64,000 bases of DNA from Collinsella sp. (GTDB lineage: Bacteria; Actinomycetota; Coriobacteriia; Coriobacteriales; Coriobacteriaceae), in contig DXMK01000017.1 of the NCBI GenBank assembly GCA_019414245.1, forward strand, positions 1-64,000, read 5' to 3'. The position numbers were made by a program, and so were the translations under genes. Shown here piece after piece: positions 44,435 through 54,257 of the stretch. The notes beneath the pieces were generated by a model. It was given only the letters and a program-made list of their open reading frames with translations. It was not told where the DNA came from and ran no database searches. The stretch's first letter is position 1; every line of letters starts with the position of its first letter.

Positions 44435-46762
44435 CTAGCGGCGCTTGCGGGTGGCCGTTGCCTTGCGGACGGACGTCTTCTTGGTCGGAGCCTTTTCCTC
44501 GGCCGGAGCGGCGGGGGAGACCGGGGTCTCTTTGGCAGGCTCGGGCTTAGCCTCTGCCTTCGGGGCGGCCTTGACCTCAGCGGTCTTCGGCGCCGACTTG
44601 GCCTTTACCTCGGCCTTGGGCTTCACTTTGGCAGCAGCGGGCTTAGCCTCTGCCTTGGGAGCAGCAGCCTTGGTCGTGGTCTTCTTGGCCGTCGTCGTGG
44701 CACGCTTGCGCGTGGTGGTCTTGGCGGCCGGCTTGGCTTCGACGGATGCCTCGGCCTTGGTCTCGGCGGGCGTCTCCTCGACTTTGGCGGCCGGCTTTGC
44801 GGCTGCCTTGGTCGTGGCGGCCTTCGTGGTCGTTGACTTCTTTGCCGTGGTCTTCTTGGCTGCCGTTGCCTTCTTGGCGGTCGTGGTCTTGGACGCGGTC
44901 GACTTCTTGGCAGTGGACTTGGCCGGAGCCTTAGCGGCCGGCTGGGCCTCGGCGGCCTCTGCCTTTACCTCGGGAGCAGCCTCGACATCGGCGGCCTTCT
45001 TGGCAGCGGCGGTCGTGCGCTTGCGCGTGGTCGTTGCCTTGACAGCAGTCGTCTTTGCTGCGGCAGCCTTGGTTGTCGTAGCCTTCTTGGCCGTGGTCTT
45101 CTTAGCCGTGGTCTTCTTAGCCGTGGGCTTTGCAGCAGGCTTGACCTTGGCCGCCTCAGGAGCAACCTCAGCCTTCACCTCAGGCTCGGCCTTTGCAGGC
45201 TCAGCTTCATCCGGCTTCTCCTCGGCCTTGGGCTCCTCAGCGGCCACCGGCTCAGCAACAGCCTCTGGCTCGTCGACAACCGCCGCCGGCCTCTCAATCT
45301 CCGGGTGCATAAAGAAGTACAGGTCCAGATACTTATCGGCCGAGCGCGTCCAGCTAAAGTCCTGGCTCATGGCCTGCGTGACCAGCTGGTTCCATGCGTC
45401 GCGGTTATCCCAGAACAGACGCGCTGCGCGGAATACCGCATCGCCCATCTCGTCGCCGTTAAAGTTGCTAAACGAGAAGCCCGTGCCCTCGCCGGTAAAC
45501 TCGTTGTACGGGATCACGGTGTCCTTCAGGCCGCCGGTCTCGCGCACGATGGGCAGGGTACCGTAGCGCATGGCGATGATCTGCGACAGGCCGCAGGGCT
45601 CAAACTTCGAAGGCATCAGGAACATGTCGGCGGCAGCATACATGCGCTGCGACAATGCCGGATCGAACTCGATGCGAGCCGCCATGGTGCCGGGGTACTT
45701 ATCCTGGAAGTAGCGCAGGCCGTCCTCGTAGTCACGGTCGCCGGTGCCCAGCACCGCCACCTGCACGCCGCCGGCCAGGATGCGGTCGAGCGCGTACATG
45801 ACCAGGTCCATGCCCTTCTGGCGCGTCAGGCGCGTGACCATCACCATGAGCGGACGGTCGTCACGCACCTCGAGCCCCAGCTCTTCCTGCAGCTTGGCCT
45901 TGCACACGGCCTTGCCGGAACGGTCTTCGACCGTGTAGTTGGCGGCAATGCGCTTGTCGGTCGCCGGGTCAAAGCCCGCCACGTCAATGCCGTTGAGGAT
46001 GCCCTGCAGCGCGTACGAACGCTCGCGCAGCACGCCGTCCAGGCCCTCGCCAAACTCGGGCGTCTGGATCTCGTTGGCATAGGTGGGGCTCACCGTAGTG
46101 ATGGCGTCGGCATAGCGCAGCGCGCCCAGCATGTAGTTGATGCTGCAGGCGTCGCAACGCAGCTGCGAGGCAGCCGCCGGAATATGCGCCACACCAAGGA
46201 TGTCCTCCATCACGGTGTCGCTAAACTGACCCTGGAACGCCACGTTGTGGATCGAGAAAACGGTCTTGACGCGGTCATACAGCGGCAGGCCCTGGTAGAA
46301 TTCGCGCAAGAACACGGGCGCCAGTGCCGTCTGCCAGTCGTTGCAGTGCAGGATGTCGCACTCAAAGCCGGCCGGCAGGTGCTGCAGGCTCTCGGTGATG
46401 GCCTTGGAGAAGAACGCGAAGCGCTCGCCGTCGTCAAAGAAGCCGTACGGATAGTCGCGCGCAAAGTAGCGCTCGTTGTCGATGAACATATAGGTGACGC
46501 CGTCGTGCTCGAGCTTCTCGAGCCCGCAGTACTCGTTGCGCCAGCCCAGGCTCACGTAAAAGTCGGAGAAGTGCTCCATCTGCGCCTTGTACTCGTCCTT
46601 GATGGTGGCGTACTTGGGCACCATCACGATGACCTCGGCGCCGGCGCGCACAAGCGCCGCAGGCAGCGAGCCCGCCACGTCACCCAGGCCACCGGTCTTC
46701 ACAAACGGTGCGCACTCGGCCGAGGCAAACACGATCTGCATCTTTTTGCTGGAATCAGCCAT
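44435..46762 (-). CDS. glgA: Glycogen synthase with histone-H1-like C-terminal tail
   Basis: ADP-glucose-dependent glycogen synthase, 775 residues against about 480 for the family. The GT5 N-domain has FVKTGGLGDVAGSLP, and the GT1-like C-domain has MPSKFEPCGLSQIIAMRYGTLPIVRETGGL. From about residue 490 the sequence changes. First comes an acidic Glu/Ala/Pro linker. About 250 residues of Lys/Ala/Thr repeats follow (TAKKTTAKKTTAKKA, TTTKAATTKAAAK), ending in RKATATRKRR. The tail is in frame and is reminiscent of the C-termini of histone H1 and mycobacterial HU. The ATG at 46762 is chosen because GGGAGA precedes it at 5-base spacing. GlgB has a shorter tail of the same type. Confidence 0.93.
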   Translation of the reverse strand: MADSSKKMQIVFASAECAPFVKTGGLGDVAGSLPAALVRAGAEVIVMVPKYATIKDEYKAQMEHFSDFYVSLGWRNEYCGLEKLEHDGVTYMFIDNERYFARDYPYGFFDDGERFAFFSKAITESLQHLPAGFECDILHCNDWQTALAPVFLREFYQGLPLYDRVKTVFSIHNVAFQGQFSDTVMEDILGVAHIPAAASQLRCDACSINYMLGALRYADAITTVSPTYANEIQTPEFGEGLDGVLRERSYALQGILNGIDVAGFDPATDKRIAANYTVEDRSGKAVCKAKLQEELGLEVRDDRPLMVMVTRLTRQKGMDLVMYALDRILAGGVQVAVLGTGDRDYEDGLRYFQDKYPGTMAARIEFDPALSQRMYAAADMFLMPSKFEPCGLSQIIAMRYGTLPIVRETGGLKDTVIPYNEFTGEGTGFSFSNFNGDEMGDAVFRAARLFWDNRDAWNQLVTQAMSQDFSWTRSADKYLDLYFFMHPEIERPAAVVDEPEAVAEPVAAEEPKAEEKPDEAEPAKAEPEVKAEVAPEAAKVKPAAKPTAKKTTAKKTTAKKATTTKAAAAKTTAVKATTTRKRTTAAAKKAADVEAAPEVKAEAAEAQPAAKAPAKSTAKKSTASKTTTAKKATAAKKTTAKKSTTTKAATTKAAAKPAAKVEETPAETKAEASVEAKPAAKTTTRKRATTTAKKTTTKAAAPKAEAKPAAAKVKPKAEVKAKSAPKTAEVKAAPKAEAKPEPAKETPVSPAAPAEEKAPTKKTSVRKATATRKRR

Positions 46763-46786
46763 ATTGTCTCCCATGTTGCAATTCGA

Positions 46787-46820
46787 GAATAGCCGCCTGG
46801 CGCTAACCGGGCGGCTATTC
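46787..46820 (-). terminator. Hairpin between glgD and glgA
   Basis: gaatagccgcc (46787-46797) pairs with ggcggctattc (46810-46820), 11 bp, loop 12. No long T-run follows. It lies in the 90-base gap and could attenuate or protect the upstream message. Confidence 0.5.
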
Positions 46821-46852
46821 TACATGTTACGAGCGATGTTGCGGTGCCAACG

Positions 46853-47980
46853 TTAACGTACGATGGTGGTGTCGGAAGTTAACGGAGCCTTGCCCAGCAC
46901 CAGGATGTTCTCGGGCGTGCCGCGAAGCTCGGTGTTGGTGGGAACCACGTTGTTCTTGTCCAGAATGGCATTCTCGACGCGGGCGCCGCTCTTGATGATG
47001 CAGCTCTGGTTGATGATCGAGTTGGTCACCGATGCGCCCTCCTCAACCACAACGCCGCGCGACAGGATCGAATTGCGCACGGTGCCCTTGATGATGCAGC
47101 CGGCCGAGATGATCGAGTTGCAGGCGTGGCTGCCGGTCGCATAGCGCGAAGGCGGCACGTCGTGAGCCTTGGTCAGGATCGGGCGCTCGGGATCAAAGAG
47201 CTGGTCGGCGACGGTCTGGTCGAGCAGGTCCATGCTGCGGCGATACAGTGACTTCTCGCTAAATACGCCCACGACCTCGCCCTTGTACTCGTAGCTGCAC
47301 ACGTCGATGTTGCCAAAGTCGCCCTGGAGTGCCTCGAGCAGGTCCAGATAGTCGGCGGCCTGGTAGTGGTCGATGATCTCGAGCAGCGTCTCGCGATTGA
47401 CGATGCAGCAGTCCATAGAGGCGTTGTCGCCGTACACGACGCCGGCGCTCACGCCCGTCAGGCGGCCGTTCTCGTTAATCTCGAGCTTGGTCTCGTCATC
47501 GACGTTGCGCGTGGCCTTGCAGTACACCACGGTCATCTGGGCACCGGAGTTCTCGTGCGCCTCGATGATGGTGTTGAGGTCCATGTTAAAGATGATGTTG
47601 GTGCCCATCATCACAACATAGGGCTTGTCCGAGCGCTGGAACAGCGTCTTGTTGGAGATGATGTCGCGCAGCAAGAAGCGCATGCCGCCCTTGGTGGTGC
47701 CATACGCGTTGCCGGGCACCATGAACAGGCCGCCCTTCTTGCGGTCCAGGCCCCAGTCCTTGCCCGAGCCCACGTGGTCGATCAGGGAGCGGTAGTTACC
47801 CGGCATGACGACGCCGACGGTCTTGATGCCGGCATTCATCATGTTGGACAGCGGAAAGTCGATCAGGCGGTAGCGGCCCAAAAACGGAACGGACGCGATG
47901 GGGCGGTCCTTGAGCAGCACACTACCGTAAGTCGAAGAGTAGTTAGCGGTGATATAACCGATGGCCTTGCGATTGATCAT
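46853..47980 (-). CDS. glgD: GlgD, second subunit of glucose-1-phosphate adenylyltransferase
   Basis: Regulatory/non-canonical paralogue of GlgC, 375 residues. It keeps the fold (RPIASVPFLGRYRLIDFPLSNM, then a left-handed beta-helix with isoleucine-patch repeats). However, the N-terminal GGxGxRL nucleotide loop is replaced by ITANYSSTYGSVLL, as in known GlgD proteins. The ATG at 47980 lies 5 bases after the glgC stop and is preceded by GGGGGAA. It probably forms a heteromer with GlgC. Confidence 0.9.
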   Translation of the reverse strand: MINRKAIGYITANYSSTYGSVLLKDRPIASVPFLGRYRLIDFPLSNMMNAGIKTVGVVMPGNYRSLIDHVGSGKDWGLDRKKGGLFMVPGNAYGTTKGGMRFLLRDIISNKTLFQRSDKPYVVMMGTNIIFNMDLNTIIEAHENSGAQMTVVYCKATRNVDDETKLEINENGRLTGVSAGVVYGDNASMDCCIVNRETLLEIIDHYQAADYLDLLEALQGDFGNIDVCSYEYKGEVVGVFSEKSLYRRSMDLLDQTVADQLFDPERPILTKAHDVPPSRYATGSHACNSIISAGCIIKGTVRNSILSRGVVVEEGASVTNSIINQSCIIKSGARVENAILDKNNVVPTNTELRGTPENILVLGKAPLTSDTTIVR

Positions 47981-47984
47981 CGGA

Positions 47985-49133
47985 TCATTCCCCCTTCCCG
48001 ATAACGACGTCATTTCCAACGACGGCCGTATCCTTGGTGGTATCGACAGAGCCGAGCTTCACGCCCTCTTCGACCGTGGAGTTCTCGCCCAAAATAGCGC
48101 GGCAGATGTGCGCGCCGCTCTTAACGTGCGCACCCGGCAGCAGCACGGAGTCCTCGACCACAGCGCGCTCCTCGATGATGACATCGGTCGAAAGGATCGA
48201 GTGGCGAGCGGTGCCGTAGATCTTGCAGCCGTTGGAGACCAGGCAGTCGTCCAGGCGGCCGTCAGGGCCAATGTAGTGCGGCGGACGCGTGGTGATGTTG
48301 GACATGATGGGGAAGTTCTTGTCGAACAGATCGAACTCGGGGTTGTTACCCAGCAGGTCCATCGAGGTCTCATGGAAGCTGGCGATGGTGCCGACGTCCT
48401 TCCAGAAGCCGTGGAACTCGTAGCTGTACAGGCGCTTGTTCTCACCGAGCAGCTTGGGAATGATATCCTTGCCAAAGTCGTGGCTCGAGCGCTGGTCCAG
48501 AGCGTCCTCCTCGAGTGCCTCGATCAGCACGTCGGCCGAGAAGATGTAGATGCCCATAGAAGCGAGGTTCGAATCGGGCTTCTCGGGCTTCTCGGTGAAC
48601 TTGGTGATGCGGCCGTCCTCGGGGTCGGTGGTCAGGATGCCAAAGCGGCTGGCCTCCTCCCACGGCACGGGCATAACGCTCACCGTGAGGTCGGCGTTGT
48701 TCTCAATGTGCGTCTTGAGCATCTTGCGGTAGTCCATGCGATACAGGTGATCGCCCGAAAGAATCAGAACGTACTTGGGATCGTTGGCCTTGATGTAGTC
48801 GAGGTTCTGCGTAATGGCGTCGGCCGTGCCCGCATACCAGGCGCCACCGGTCTGCGTCTCGTACGGCGGCAGGATCGACACGCCGCCGTCGCGGCTGTCC
48901 AGATCCCACGCCTCGCCGGAGCCCACGTAGGCATGCAGCAGGTAGGGACGATACTGCGTCAGAACGCCCACCGTGTCGATGCCCGAGTTGGAGCAGTTGG
49001 AGAGCGAAAAGTCGATAATGCGGAACTTGCCACCAAAGCTAACCGCCGGCTTAGCGATCTTTTGGGTGAGTGCCCCCAATCGGCTGCCCTGTCCTCCTGC
49101 GAGGAGCATCGCGATGCATTCTTTCTTACTCAT
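47985..49133 (-). CDS. glgC: Glucose-1-phosphate adenylyltransferase
   Basis: Makes ADP-glucose for GlgA; 382 residues. It has [47 protein letters not shown] and [11 protein letters not shown], followed by FTEKPEKP and a C-terminal beta-helix. All catalytic motifs are intact, unlike GlgD, which follows after 5 bases. It is the committed and usually allosterically controlled step. Confidence 0.94.
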   Translation of the reverse strand: MSKKECIAMLLAGGQGSRLGALTQKIAKPAVSFGGKFRIIDFSLSNCSNSGIDTVGVLTQYRPYLLHAYVGSGEAWDLDSRDGGVSILPPYETQTGGAWYAGTADAITQNLDYIKANDPKYVLILSGDHLYRMDYRKMLKTHIENNADLTVSVMPVPWEEASRFGILTTDPEDGRITKFTEKPEKPDSNLASMGIYIFSADVLIEALEEDALDQRSSHDFGKDIIPKLLGENKRLYSYEFHGFWKDVGTIASFHETSMDLLGNNPEFDLFDKNFPIMSNITTRPPHYIGPDGRLDDCLVSNGCKIYGTARHSILSTDVIIEERAVVEDSVLLPGAHVKSGAHICRAILGENSTVEEGVKLGSVDTTKDTAVVGNDVVIGKGE

Positions 49134-49173
49134 CGATTTCTCCTTCTGTCATCGATGTTCCTAAACCCATTAG

Positions 49174-49204
49174 CGACGGGCGCGGCGCTCGGTCGCGCCC
49201 GTCG
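49174..49204 (-). terminator. GC hairpin between glgP and glgC
   Basis: cgacgggcgcg and cgcgcccgtcg form an 11-bp perfect stem with a 9-base loop, 34 bases past the glgP stop. The downstream sequence is only mildly T-rich. Confidence 0.5.
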
Positions 49205-49238
49205 AATAATACCGTGCTGCAAAGGGAGCTCGCGCGCT

Positions 49239-51665
49239 TTATGCGTGCCAGATCTCGTCGCGGTACTCGCGAATGGTGCGGTCGCTCGAGAACCAACCCG
49301 AGGAGGCGGTGTTGAGCAGGGCCTTGCGGTTCCAGGTCTCCTGGTCGCCGTAGCTGCCTGTGAGGTTCTCCCATGCATCCACGTAGCTACGGAAGTCAGC
49401 CATGACCAGGTCGGGGTCGTTGTTGTTCATGAGCTCGTTGTAGATGCTCTCGAAGTTGCCCGAAAGACCCGCAAACGTGTTGTCCTTGAGCTCGTCCATC
49501 ACGCAGCCCAGACGCTCGCGGTCGCCGTTGAGGGTATCCCACGCAAAGTAGCTGTTGGATGCCCAGAGCTGCTCGACCTCGGGAGCGGTCAGGCCAAAGA
49601 TGGCCTCGTTCTCGCGGCCGGCCAGGTCGGCGATCTCGATGTTGGCGCCGTCGAGGGTGCCCAGCGTAATGGCGCCGTTCATCATGAGCTTCATGTTGGA
49701 CGTGCCCGAGGCCTCCTTGCCGGCCGTGGAGATCTGCTCCGAGATCTCGGCGGCTGGGTAGATGAGCTGAGCGTTGCTCACACGGAAGTTGGGGATAAAG
49801 CAGACCTTCATGACCTCGTTGACGCGGGCATCGTTGTTGATGACGTCGGCCACGGAGTTAATGAGGCGGATGGTCTCCTTGGCAAAGGTGTAGCTCGAGG
49901 CAGCCTTGCCGCTAAAGATGAAGGTTGTCGGCGTCACGTGGAAGTTAGGATCGGCGATGCGACGGTTGTAGATGTCCATCACCTTCATGATGTTCATGAG
50001 CTGGCGCTTATAGGCGTGGAAGCGCTTTACCTGGACATCGAAGACGGTGTTGGGGTCGATGACCAGACCGGTCTCGGCCTTAACGTAGGCGGCCAGACGC
50101 TCCTTGTTGGCGCGCTTGGAGGCACCCACGGCCTTCAGGAACTCGGTGTCGTCCTTAAACTCCTTGAGTTTCTCAAGCTCAAAGGCGTCTTTGAGCCAGC
50201 CATCGCCAATGGCCTCGGTCACGAGCTTGGCGTAGGTGGGGTTGGCCTCGGCAAAGAAGCGACGGTGCGAGATGCCGTTGGTCTTGTTGTTGAACTTCTC
50301 GGGCGTCAGGGCATAGAAGTCCTTGAGCACGATGTTCTTGATGATGTCGGAATGGATCTTGGCCACGCCGTTGACGCTGTGGCTGCAGATCACAGACAGG
50401 TTGGCCATGCGAATCTCGCCGTCCCACAGGATGGCGGTCTGGCGCAGACGCTCCTGCCAGCCCTCCTTCGTGGTGTCGAACGACTCGTGCCAACGACGGC
50501 TGATCTCGTCGATGATCTGGTACACGCGGGGGAGGAGCTTGGAGAACGTGCCGATAGGCCACTTCTCCAAGGCCTCGGGCAGGATGGTGTGGTTGGTGTA
50601 GCTCACGACCTGCGTCACGATGTTCCAGGCGTCGTCCCACTCGAGCTTTTTCTCGTCGATGAGAATACGCATGAGCTCGGGGCCGCACATGGCGGGGTGC
50701 GTGTCGTTGGTGTGGATGGCCACAAACTGCGGCAGCAGCTCCCAGTTCTCGCCGTGCTCCTTCTCAAAGGTGTCGAGCAGGCTGTAGATGCCGGCCGAAA
50801 CAAACAAGTACTCCTGCTTCAGGCGCAGCAGACGACCGTGCTCGCCGGCGTCGTTGGGGTAGAGGATGGCGCTGATGGCCTCGGCCTCGGCGCGCTCGGC
50901 ATCGGCCAGGGCGTAGTCGCCTCGGTTGAAGGCCTCCAGATCGAAGTGCTCCTCGACCGGCTCGGCAGCCCAGACGCGCAGCTTGTTGACGGTCTCGCCG
51001 GCATAGCCCACGACGGGGATGTCATAAGGGACGGCCAGGATATCCTGCGTGTCCACCGTGCGGTAAAACGTGCGGCCATCCTCCTCAAAGCCCTCGACGC
51101 GGCCGCCAAACTTGATGGTCACGGCCTTATCCTGACGACGGACCTCCCAGGGATAGCCGTGGGTAAGCCACTCGTCGGTGGCCTCGACCTGGCTGCCGTT
51201 GACGATCTCCTGCTTAAACAGGCCGTAGCGGTAGCGCATGCCGTTGCCGTAGCCGGCAATGCCCTCGGCTGCCATCGAATCCAGGAAGCATGCGGCCAGA
51301 CGGCCCAGGCCACCGTTGCCCAGAGCCGGATCGGGCTCCTGGTTCTCGATGACGGACAGATCGAAGCCCATGTCGTCGAGCGCCTCGGCGACCATGTCGC
51401 GCACGCCAAAGTTGAGCAAGTAGTTGTCGAGCAGTCGGCCGATCAAAAACTCGATCGAGAAGTAGTACACGCGCTTTTTGCCCTCGGCGGTGACGCAGGC
51501 GTCGCTCTTGGTGGCAACGGTGCGCGCCTTCTCGGCCACGAGCTTGGCCAGGGCATTAAAGCGGTCGAGGTCGCTGGCGGCCTCGACGCTCTTGCCGCTG
51601 ATGCTCATGACGGCATCGCGATAGAGCTCGGTAAACTCCTGCTTGTTGTCGAAGATCTTATTCAT
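49239..51665 (-). CDS. glgP: Glycogen phosphorylase
   Basis: Releases glucose-1-phosphate from glycogen ends; 808 residues, GT35. It has NGGLGRLAACFLDSMA near 105, IHTNDTHPAM and the PLP lysine in EASGTSNMKLMMNGAITLGT near 655. The start is preceded by AAAGGAA. Its position beside the synthetic genes is usual and suggests both directions are regulated post-translationally. No basic tail is present. Confidence 0.94.
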   Translation of the reverse strand: MNKIFDNKQEFTELYRDAVMSISGKSVEAASDLDRFNALAKLVAEKARTVATKSDACVTAEGKKRVYYFSIEFLIGRLLDNYLLNFGVRDMVAEALDDMGFDLSVIENQEPDPALGNGGLGRLAACFLDSMAAEGIAGYGNGMRYRYGLFKQEIVNGSQVEATDEWLTHGYPWEVRRQDKAVTIKFGGRVEGFEEDGRTFYRTVDTQDILAVPYDIPVVGYAGETVNKLRVWAAEPVEEHFDLEAFNRGDYALADAERAEAEAISAILYPNDAGEHGRLLRLKQEYLFVSAGIYSLLDTFEKEHGENWELLPQFVAIHTNDTHPAMCGPELMRILIDEKKLEWDDAWNIVTQVVSYTNHTILPEALEKWPIGTFSKLLPRVYQIIDEISRRWHESFDTTKEGWQERLRQTAILWDGEIRMANLSVICSHSVNGVAKIHSDIIKNIVLKDFYALTPEKFNNKTNGISHRRFFAEANPTYAKLVTEAIGDGWLKDAFELEKLKEFKDDTEFLKAVGASKRANKERLAAYVKAETGLVIDPNTVFDVQVKRFHAYKRQLMNIMKVMDIYNRRIADPNFHVTPTTFIFSGKAASSYTFAKETIRLINSVADVINNDARVNEVMKVCFIPNFRVSNAQLIYPAAEISEQISTAGKEASGTSNMKLMMNGAITLGTLDGANIEIADLAGRENEAIFGLTAPEVEQLWASNSYFAWDTLNGDRERLGCVMDELKDNTFAGLSGNFESIYNELMNNNDPDLVMADFRSYVDAWENLTGSYGDQETWNRKALLNTASSGWFSSDRTIREYRDEIWHA

Positions 51666-51759
51666 ACGTTCCTTTCCCCCGGGGATGTTTCTCCCGGAAC
51701 GGTTATGACTTGTATCCTACGCCCTGTCGGGGCGGGTAATTACAGCTGTAACGGTTTTG

Positions 51760-54036
51760 TTACGCATCCTTGGCAGACGGCTTAACAGAAGCAGACTTGG
51801 CCTTGGTAGCGGCCTTTTTGGCAGCCGGTTTCTTGGCTGCGGCCTTAGCAGCGGGCTTTGCGGCAGCCTTGGCCTTGGCCTTGGTCGTCGTAGCCTTCGC
51901 CTTAGCCGGAGCCTTCTTAGCAGCCGCAGGCTTGGGCTTCACCAAGGACGTGCGCTTCTTGGGCGCAGCCTTAGGGGCCTCGACCACCGGCGGCTTGTAG
52001 CTGCTGGGGCCGCGGCGCTTGAGCACCACGCCTGCCAGGCCGGGCACCTTGATCTCGATGGAGTCCATCTGCCCGTTCCAGGGATAGGGCTCGCTCGAGC
52101 AGGTGTAGGGCTCCTCGCCGGCATAGCCGCTGCCGCCAAACTCGGGACAGTCGGAGTCAAAGATGACCTCCCAGTCGCCCTCGCGCGGCACGCCCACACG
52201 GAAGCTCTCGTAGCTCGCCGGGTCAAAGTTGATCAGGATCACCAGGTCGTCATCGACGTCCTCGCCCTGACGCACAAAGCTCACGATGGACTGCTTGGAG
52301 TTGTCCGCATCGATCCAGGTAAAGCCGTCGTCGGTGTAGCCGCGCTCGTACAGGGCGGGCTCGGCGGTGTATAGGTGATTGAGCGCCTTGATAAACGCCT
52401 GATGGTGCGCATGGGTCTCGTACTGCTCGGTCAAAAACCACTGAATGGACTCGTAGTAGCGCCACTCAATAAACTGACCGATCTCGTTGCCCATGAAGTT
52501 GAGCTTGGCGCCAGGGTGCGTCATTTGATAGAAAGCCAGCGTGCGCAGGCCGGCAAACTGGCGCCACCAGTCGCCCGGCATGCGGCCGATCAGCGAGCAC
52601 TTACCGTGCACGACCTCGTCGTGGCTCAGTGGGCAAATGAAGTTCTCGGTAAAGGCGTACATGATGGAGAACGTGAGCAGCCCGTGGTTGCCGGGGCGCC
52701 ACGGAAAATCGGTCTGCATGTAGTGCAGGGTGTCGTTCATCCAGCCCATGTCCCACTTGTAGTGGAAGCCCAGGCCGCCGTCCTGCGGCGGATAGGTCAC
52801 GAGCGGCCACGCGGTGGACTCCTCGGCCATCATCATCACGTCGGGGTAGTGTGCCTCCACGGCGCAGTTGACCTGACGGATAAACGCGCTGGCGTCCAGG
52901 TCCTCCTCGGTACCGTACTTGTTGAACTTCTTTTGGCCGGGATCGTCGATGCCAAAGTTGAGGTACAGCATGCTGGACACGCCGTCCATGCGAATGCCGT
53001 CCACGTGGAAGTTCTCGAGCCAGTACAGCACGTTGGAGACCAGGAAGGAGCGGACCTCGCCGCGGGCAAAGTCGAACTTGTGCGTGCCCCAGTTGGGGTG
53101 AATCTCGTGCTCAAACAGCATATGGCCGTTAAAGGTGGCAAGGCCGTGGGCGTCGGCACAAAAACCGCCGGGCACCCAGTCCATGATCACGCCGATGCCC
53201 GCCTCGTGGCACGCATCGATAAAGTGCATGAGCTGCTGCGGGTTGCCGTAGCGCGACGTGGCGGCATAGTAGCCGGTCGTCTGGTAGCCCCAGGAGCCAT
53301 CGAAGGGATGCTCCATGAGCGGCATGACCTCAATGTGGGTGTAGCCCATGTCGCGCACGTAGTCCACGAGCTCCACCGACAGGTCGTCGTAGGTGTAAAA
53401 CTCGCCGCGCTGCGCGGGGAAGGGATCCATGGGGCCGGGATAGTTGCCGTGCTCGTCCGGCTCGCCCTGCGGCGCGTCGCCGTGGCGCTTCCACGAGCCA
53501 ATATGCACCTCGTAGATGTTCAGCGGCTGCGACATGTGGTTGTGGCCGGCACGCCGCTTGAGCCACGCGGCGTCGTTCCACTTATAGCCATCGAGGGTCC
53601 ACAGCACGCTGGCGGTACCCGGAGGGCACTCAGCCTTAAAGGCGTATGGATCGGCCTTGTAGAGCTTTTCGCCCTCGTTGGTCTCGATGAGGTACTTATA
53701 GAGCTGGCCCTGCTCGGCGCCAGGAATAAAGCCTTCCCAAATAGCGCTCGTATGCACGGGCACCAGAGGGTTGGCTTCTTCATCCCAGTCGTTAAATTCG
53801 CCAATGACATGCACGCTCTTTACATCGGGCGCCCAAACGCAAAAGCGCCAGCCGCGCGTACGGTTCTGCGTGTCGGGGTGCGCGCCCATCTTTTCCCAGC
53901 TGCGCTCCCACGTGCCGATGCCAAATAGATAGACATCGTCCTTGGTGAGCTCCGGTGCGTGCGGGGCGGCTTTACGGGTTGCGGGCTTTTTAGCCGTTGG
54001 CTTTAGCTTTGTATCGCTCACGTTTGATCCCATCAT
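51760..54036 (-). CDS. glgB: 1,4-alpha-glucan branching enzyme with lysine-rich tail
   Basis: GH13_9 branching enzyme of about 758 residues. The N-terminus is basic (KPTAKKPATRKAA). The CBM48 domain has FCVWAPDVKSVHVIGEFNDW. The catalytic barrel shows DGIRMDGVSSMLY (nucleophile), MMAEESTAWP (acid/base) and CPLSHDEVVHGK. After the terminal beta domain (to about 670), roughly 85 residues of Lys/Ala/Thr-rich sequence follow (AAAKKAPAKAKATTTKAKAK, ending VKPSAKDA). The start is uncertain: ATG at 54036 or 54033, or GTG at 54021 with GGGA upstream. It heads the glycogen gene series. Confidence 0.92.
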   Translation of the reverse strand: MMGSNVSDTKLKPTAKKPATRKAAPHAPELTKDDVYLFGIGTWERSWEKMGAHPDTQNRTRGWRFCVWAPDVKSVHVIGEFNDWDEEANPLVPVHTSAIWEGFIPGAEQGQLYKYLIETNEGEKLYKADPYAFKAECPPGTASVLWTLDGYKWNDAAWLKRRAGHNHMSQPLNIYEVHIGSWKRHGDAPQGEPDEHGNYPGPMDPFPAQRGEFYTYDDLSVELVDYVRDMGYTHIEVMPLMEHPFDGSWGYQTTGYYAATSRYGNPQQLMHFIDACHEAGIGVIMDWVPGGFCADAHGLATFNGHMLFEHEIHPNWGTHKFDFARGEVRSFLVSNVLYWLENFHVDGIRMDGVSSMLYLNFGIDDPGQKKFNKYGTEEDLDASAFIRQVNCAVEAHYPDVMMMAEESTAWPLVTYPPQDGGLGFHYKWDMGWMNDTLHYMQTDFPWRPGNHGLLTFSIMYAFTENFICPLSHDEVVHGKCSLIGRMPGDWWRQFAGLRTLAFYQMTHPGAKLNFMGNEIGQFIEWRYYESIQWFLTEQYETHAHHQAFIKALNHLYTAEPALYERGYTDDGFTWIDADNSKQSIVSFVRQGEDVDDDLVILINFDPASYESFRVGVPREGDWEVIFDSDCPEFGGSGYAGEEPYTCSSEPYPWNGQMDSIEIKVPGLAGVVLKRRGPSSYKPPVVEAPKAAPKKRTSLVKPKPAAAKKAPAKAKATTTKAKAKAAAKPAAKAAAKKPAAKKAATKAKSASVKPSAKDA

Positions 54037-54257
54037 GACGCGGCAGCGTGTTGCCTTGGTGACTAGATGCGAAAGGTCCAAGGCTGCACGAATCGAAGGG
54101 ACGGCGATAGTTCTATGATTCGTTCCACCTCGCGTGCTCGGTGGAACTTTCGGCAGAAACTACGATAACACCTGTACGTTACTTTTATGAAGGAAAGTGG
54201 TTTTTGGGCGGCGTTTAATCGGTAAGCGCCATGTTTAGACCACTGGCAGAATTGCGA

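Noticed and set aside
44435..45310. A tandem DNA repeat array or CRISPR in the glgA tail
   Set aside because: Repeats are degenerate codon-level Lys/Thr/Ala motifs in frame, without regular spacers or conserved repeat units.
47961..51785. A 1274-codon open frame on the plus strand across glgC and glgP
   Set aside because: It is antisense to two well-supported genes on the minus strand, has no ribosome site or recognisable domain, and is explained by GC-rich codon bias of the opposite strand.
52375..53928. A 517-codon plus-strand frame opposite glgB
   Set aside because: Antisense shadow; glgB has all catalytic motifs on the minus strand.
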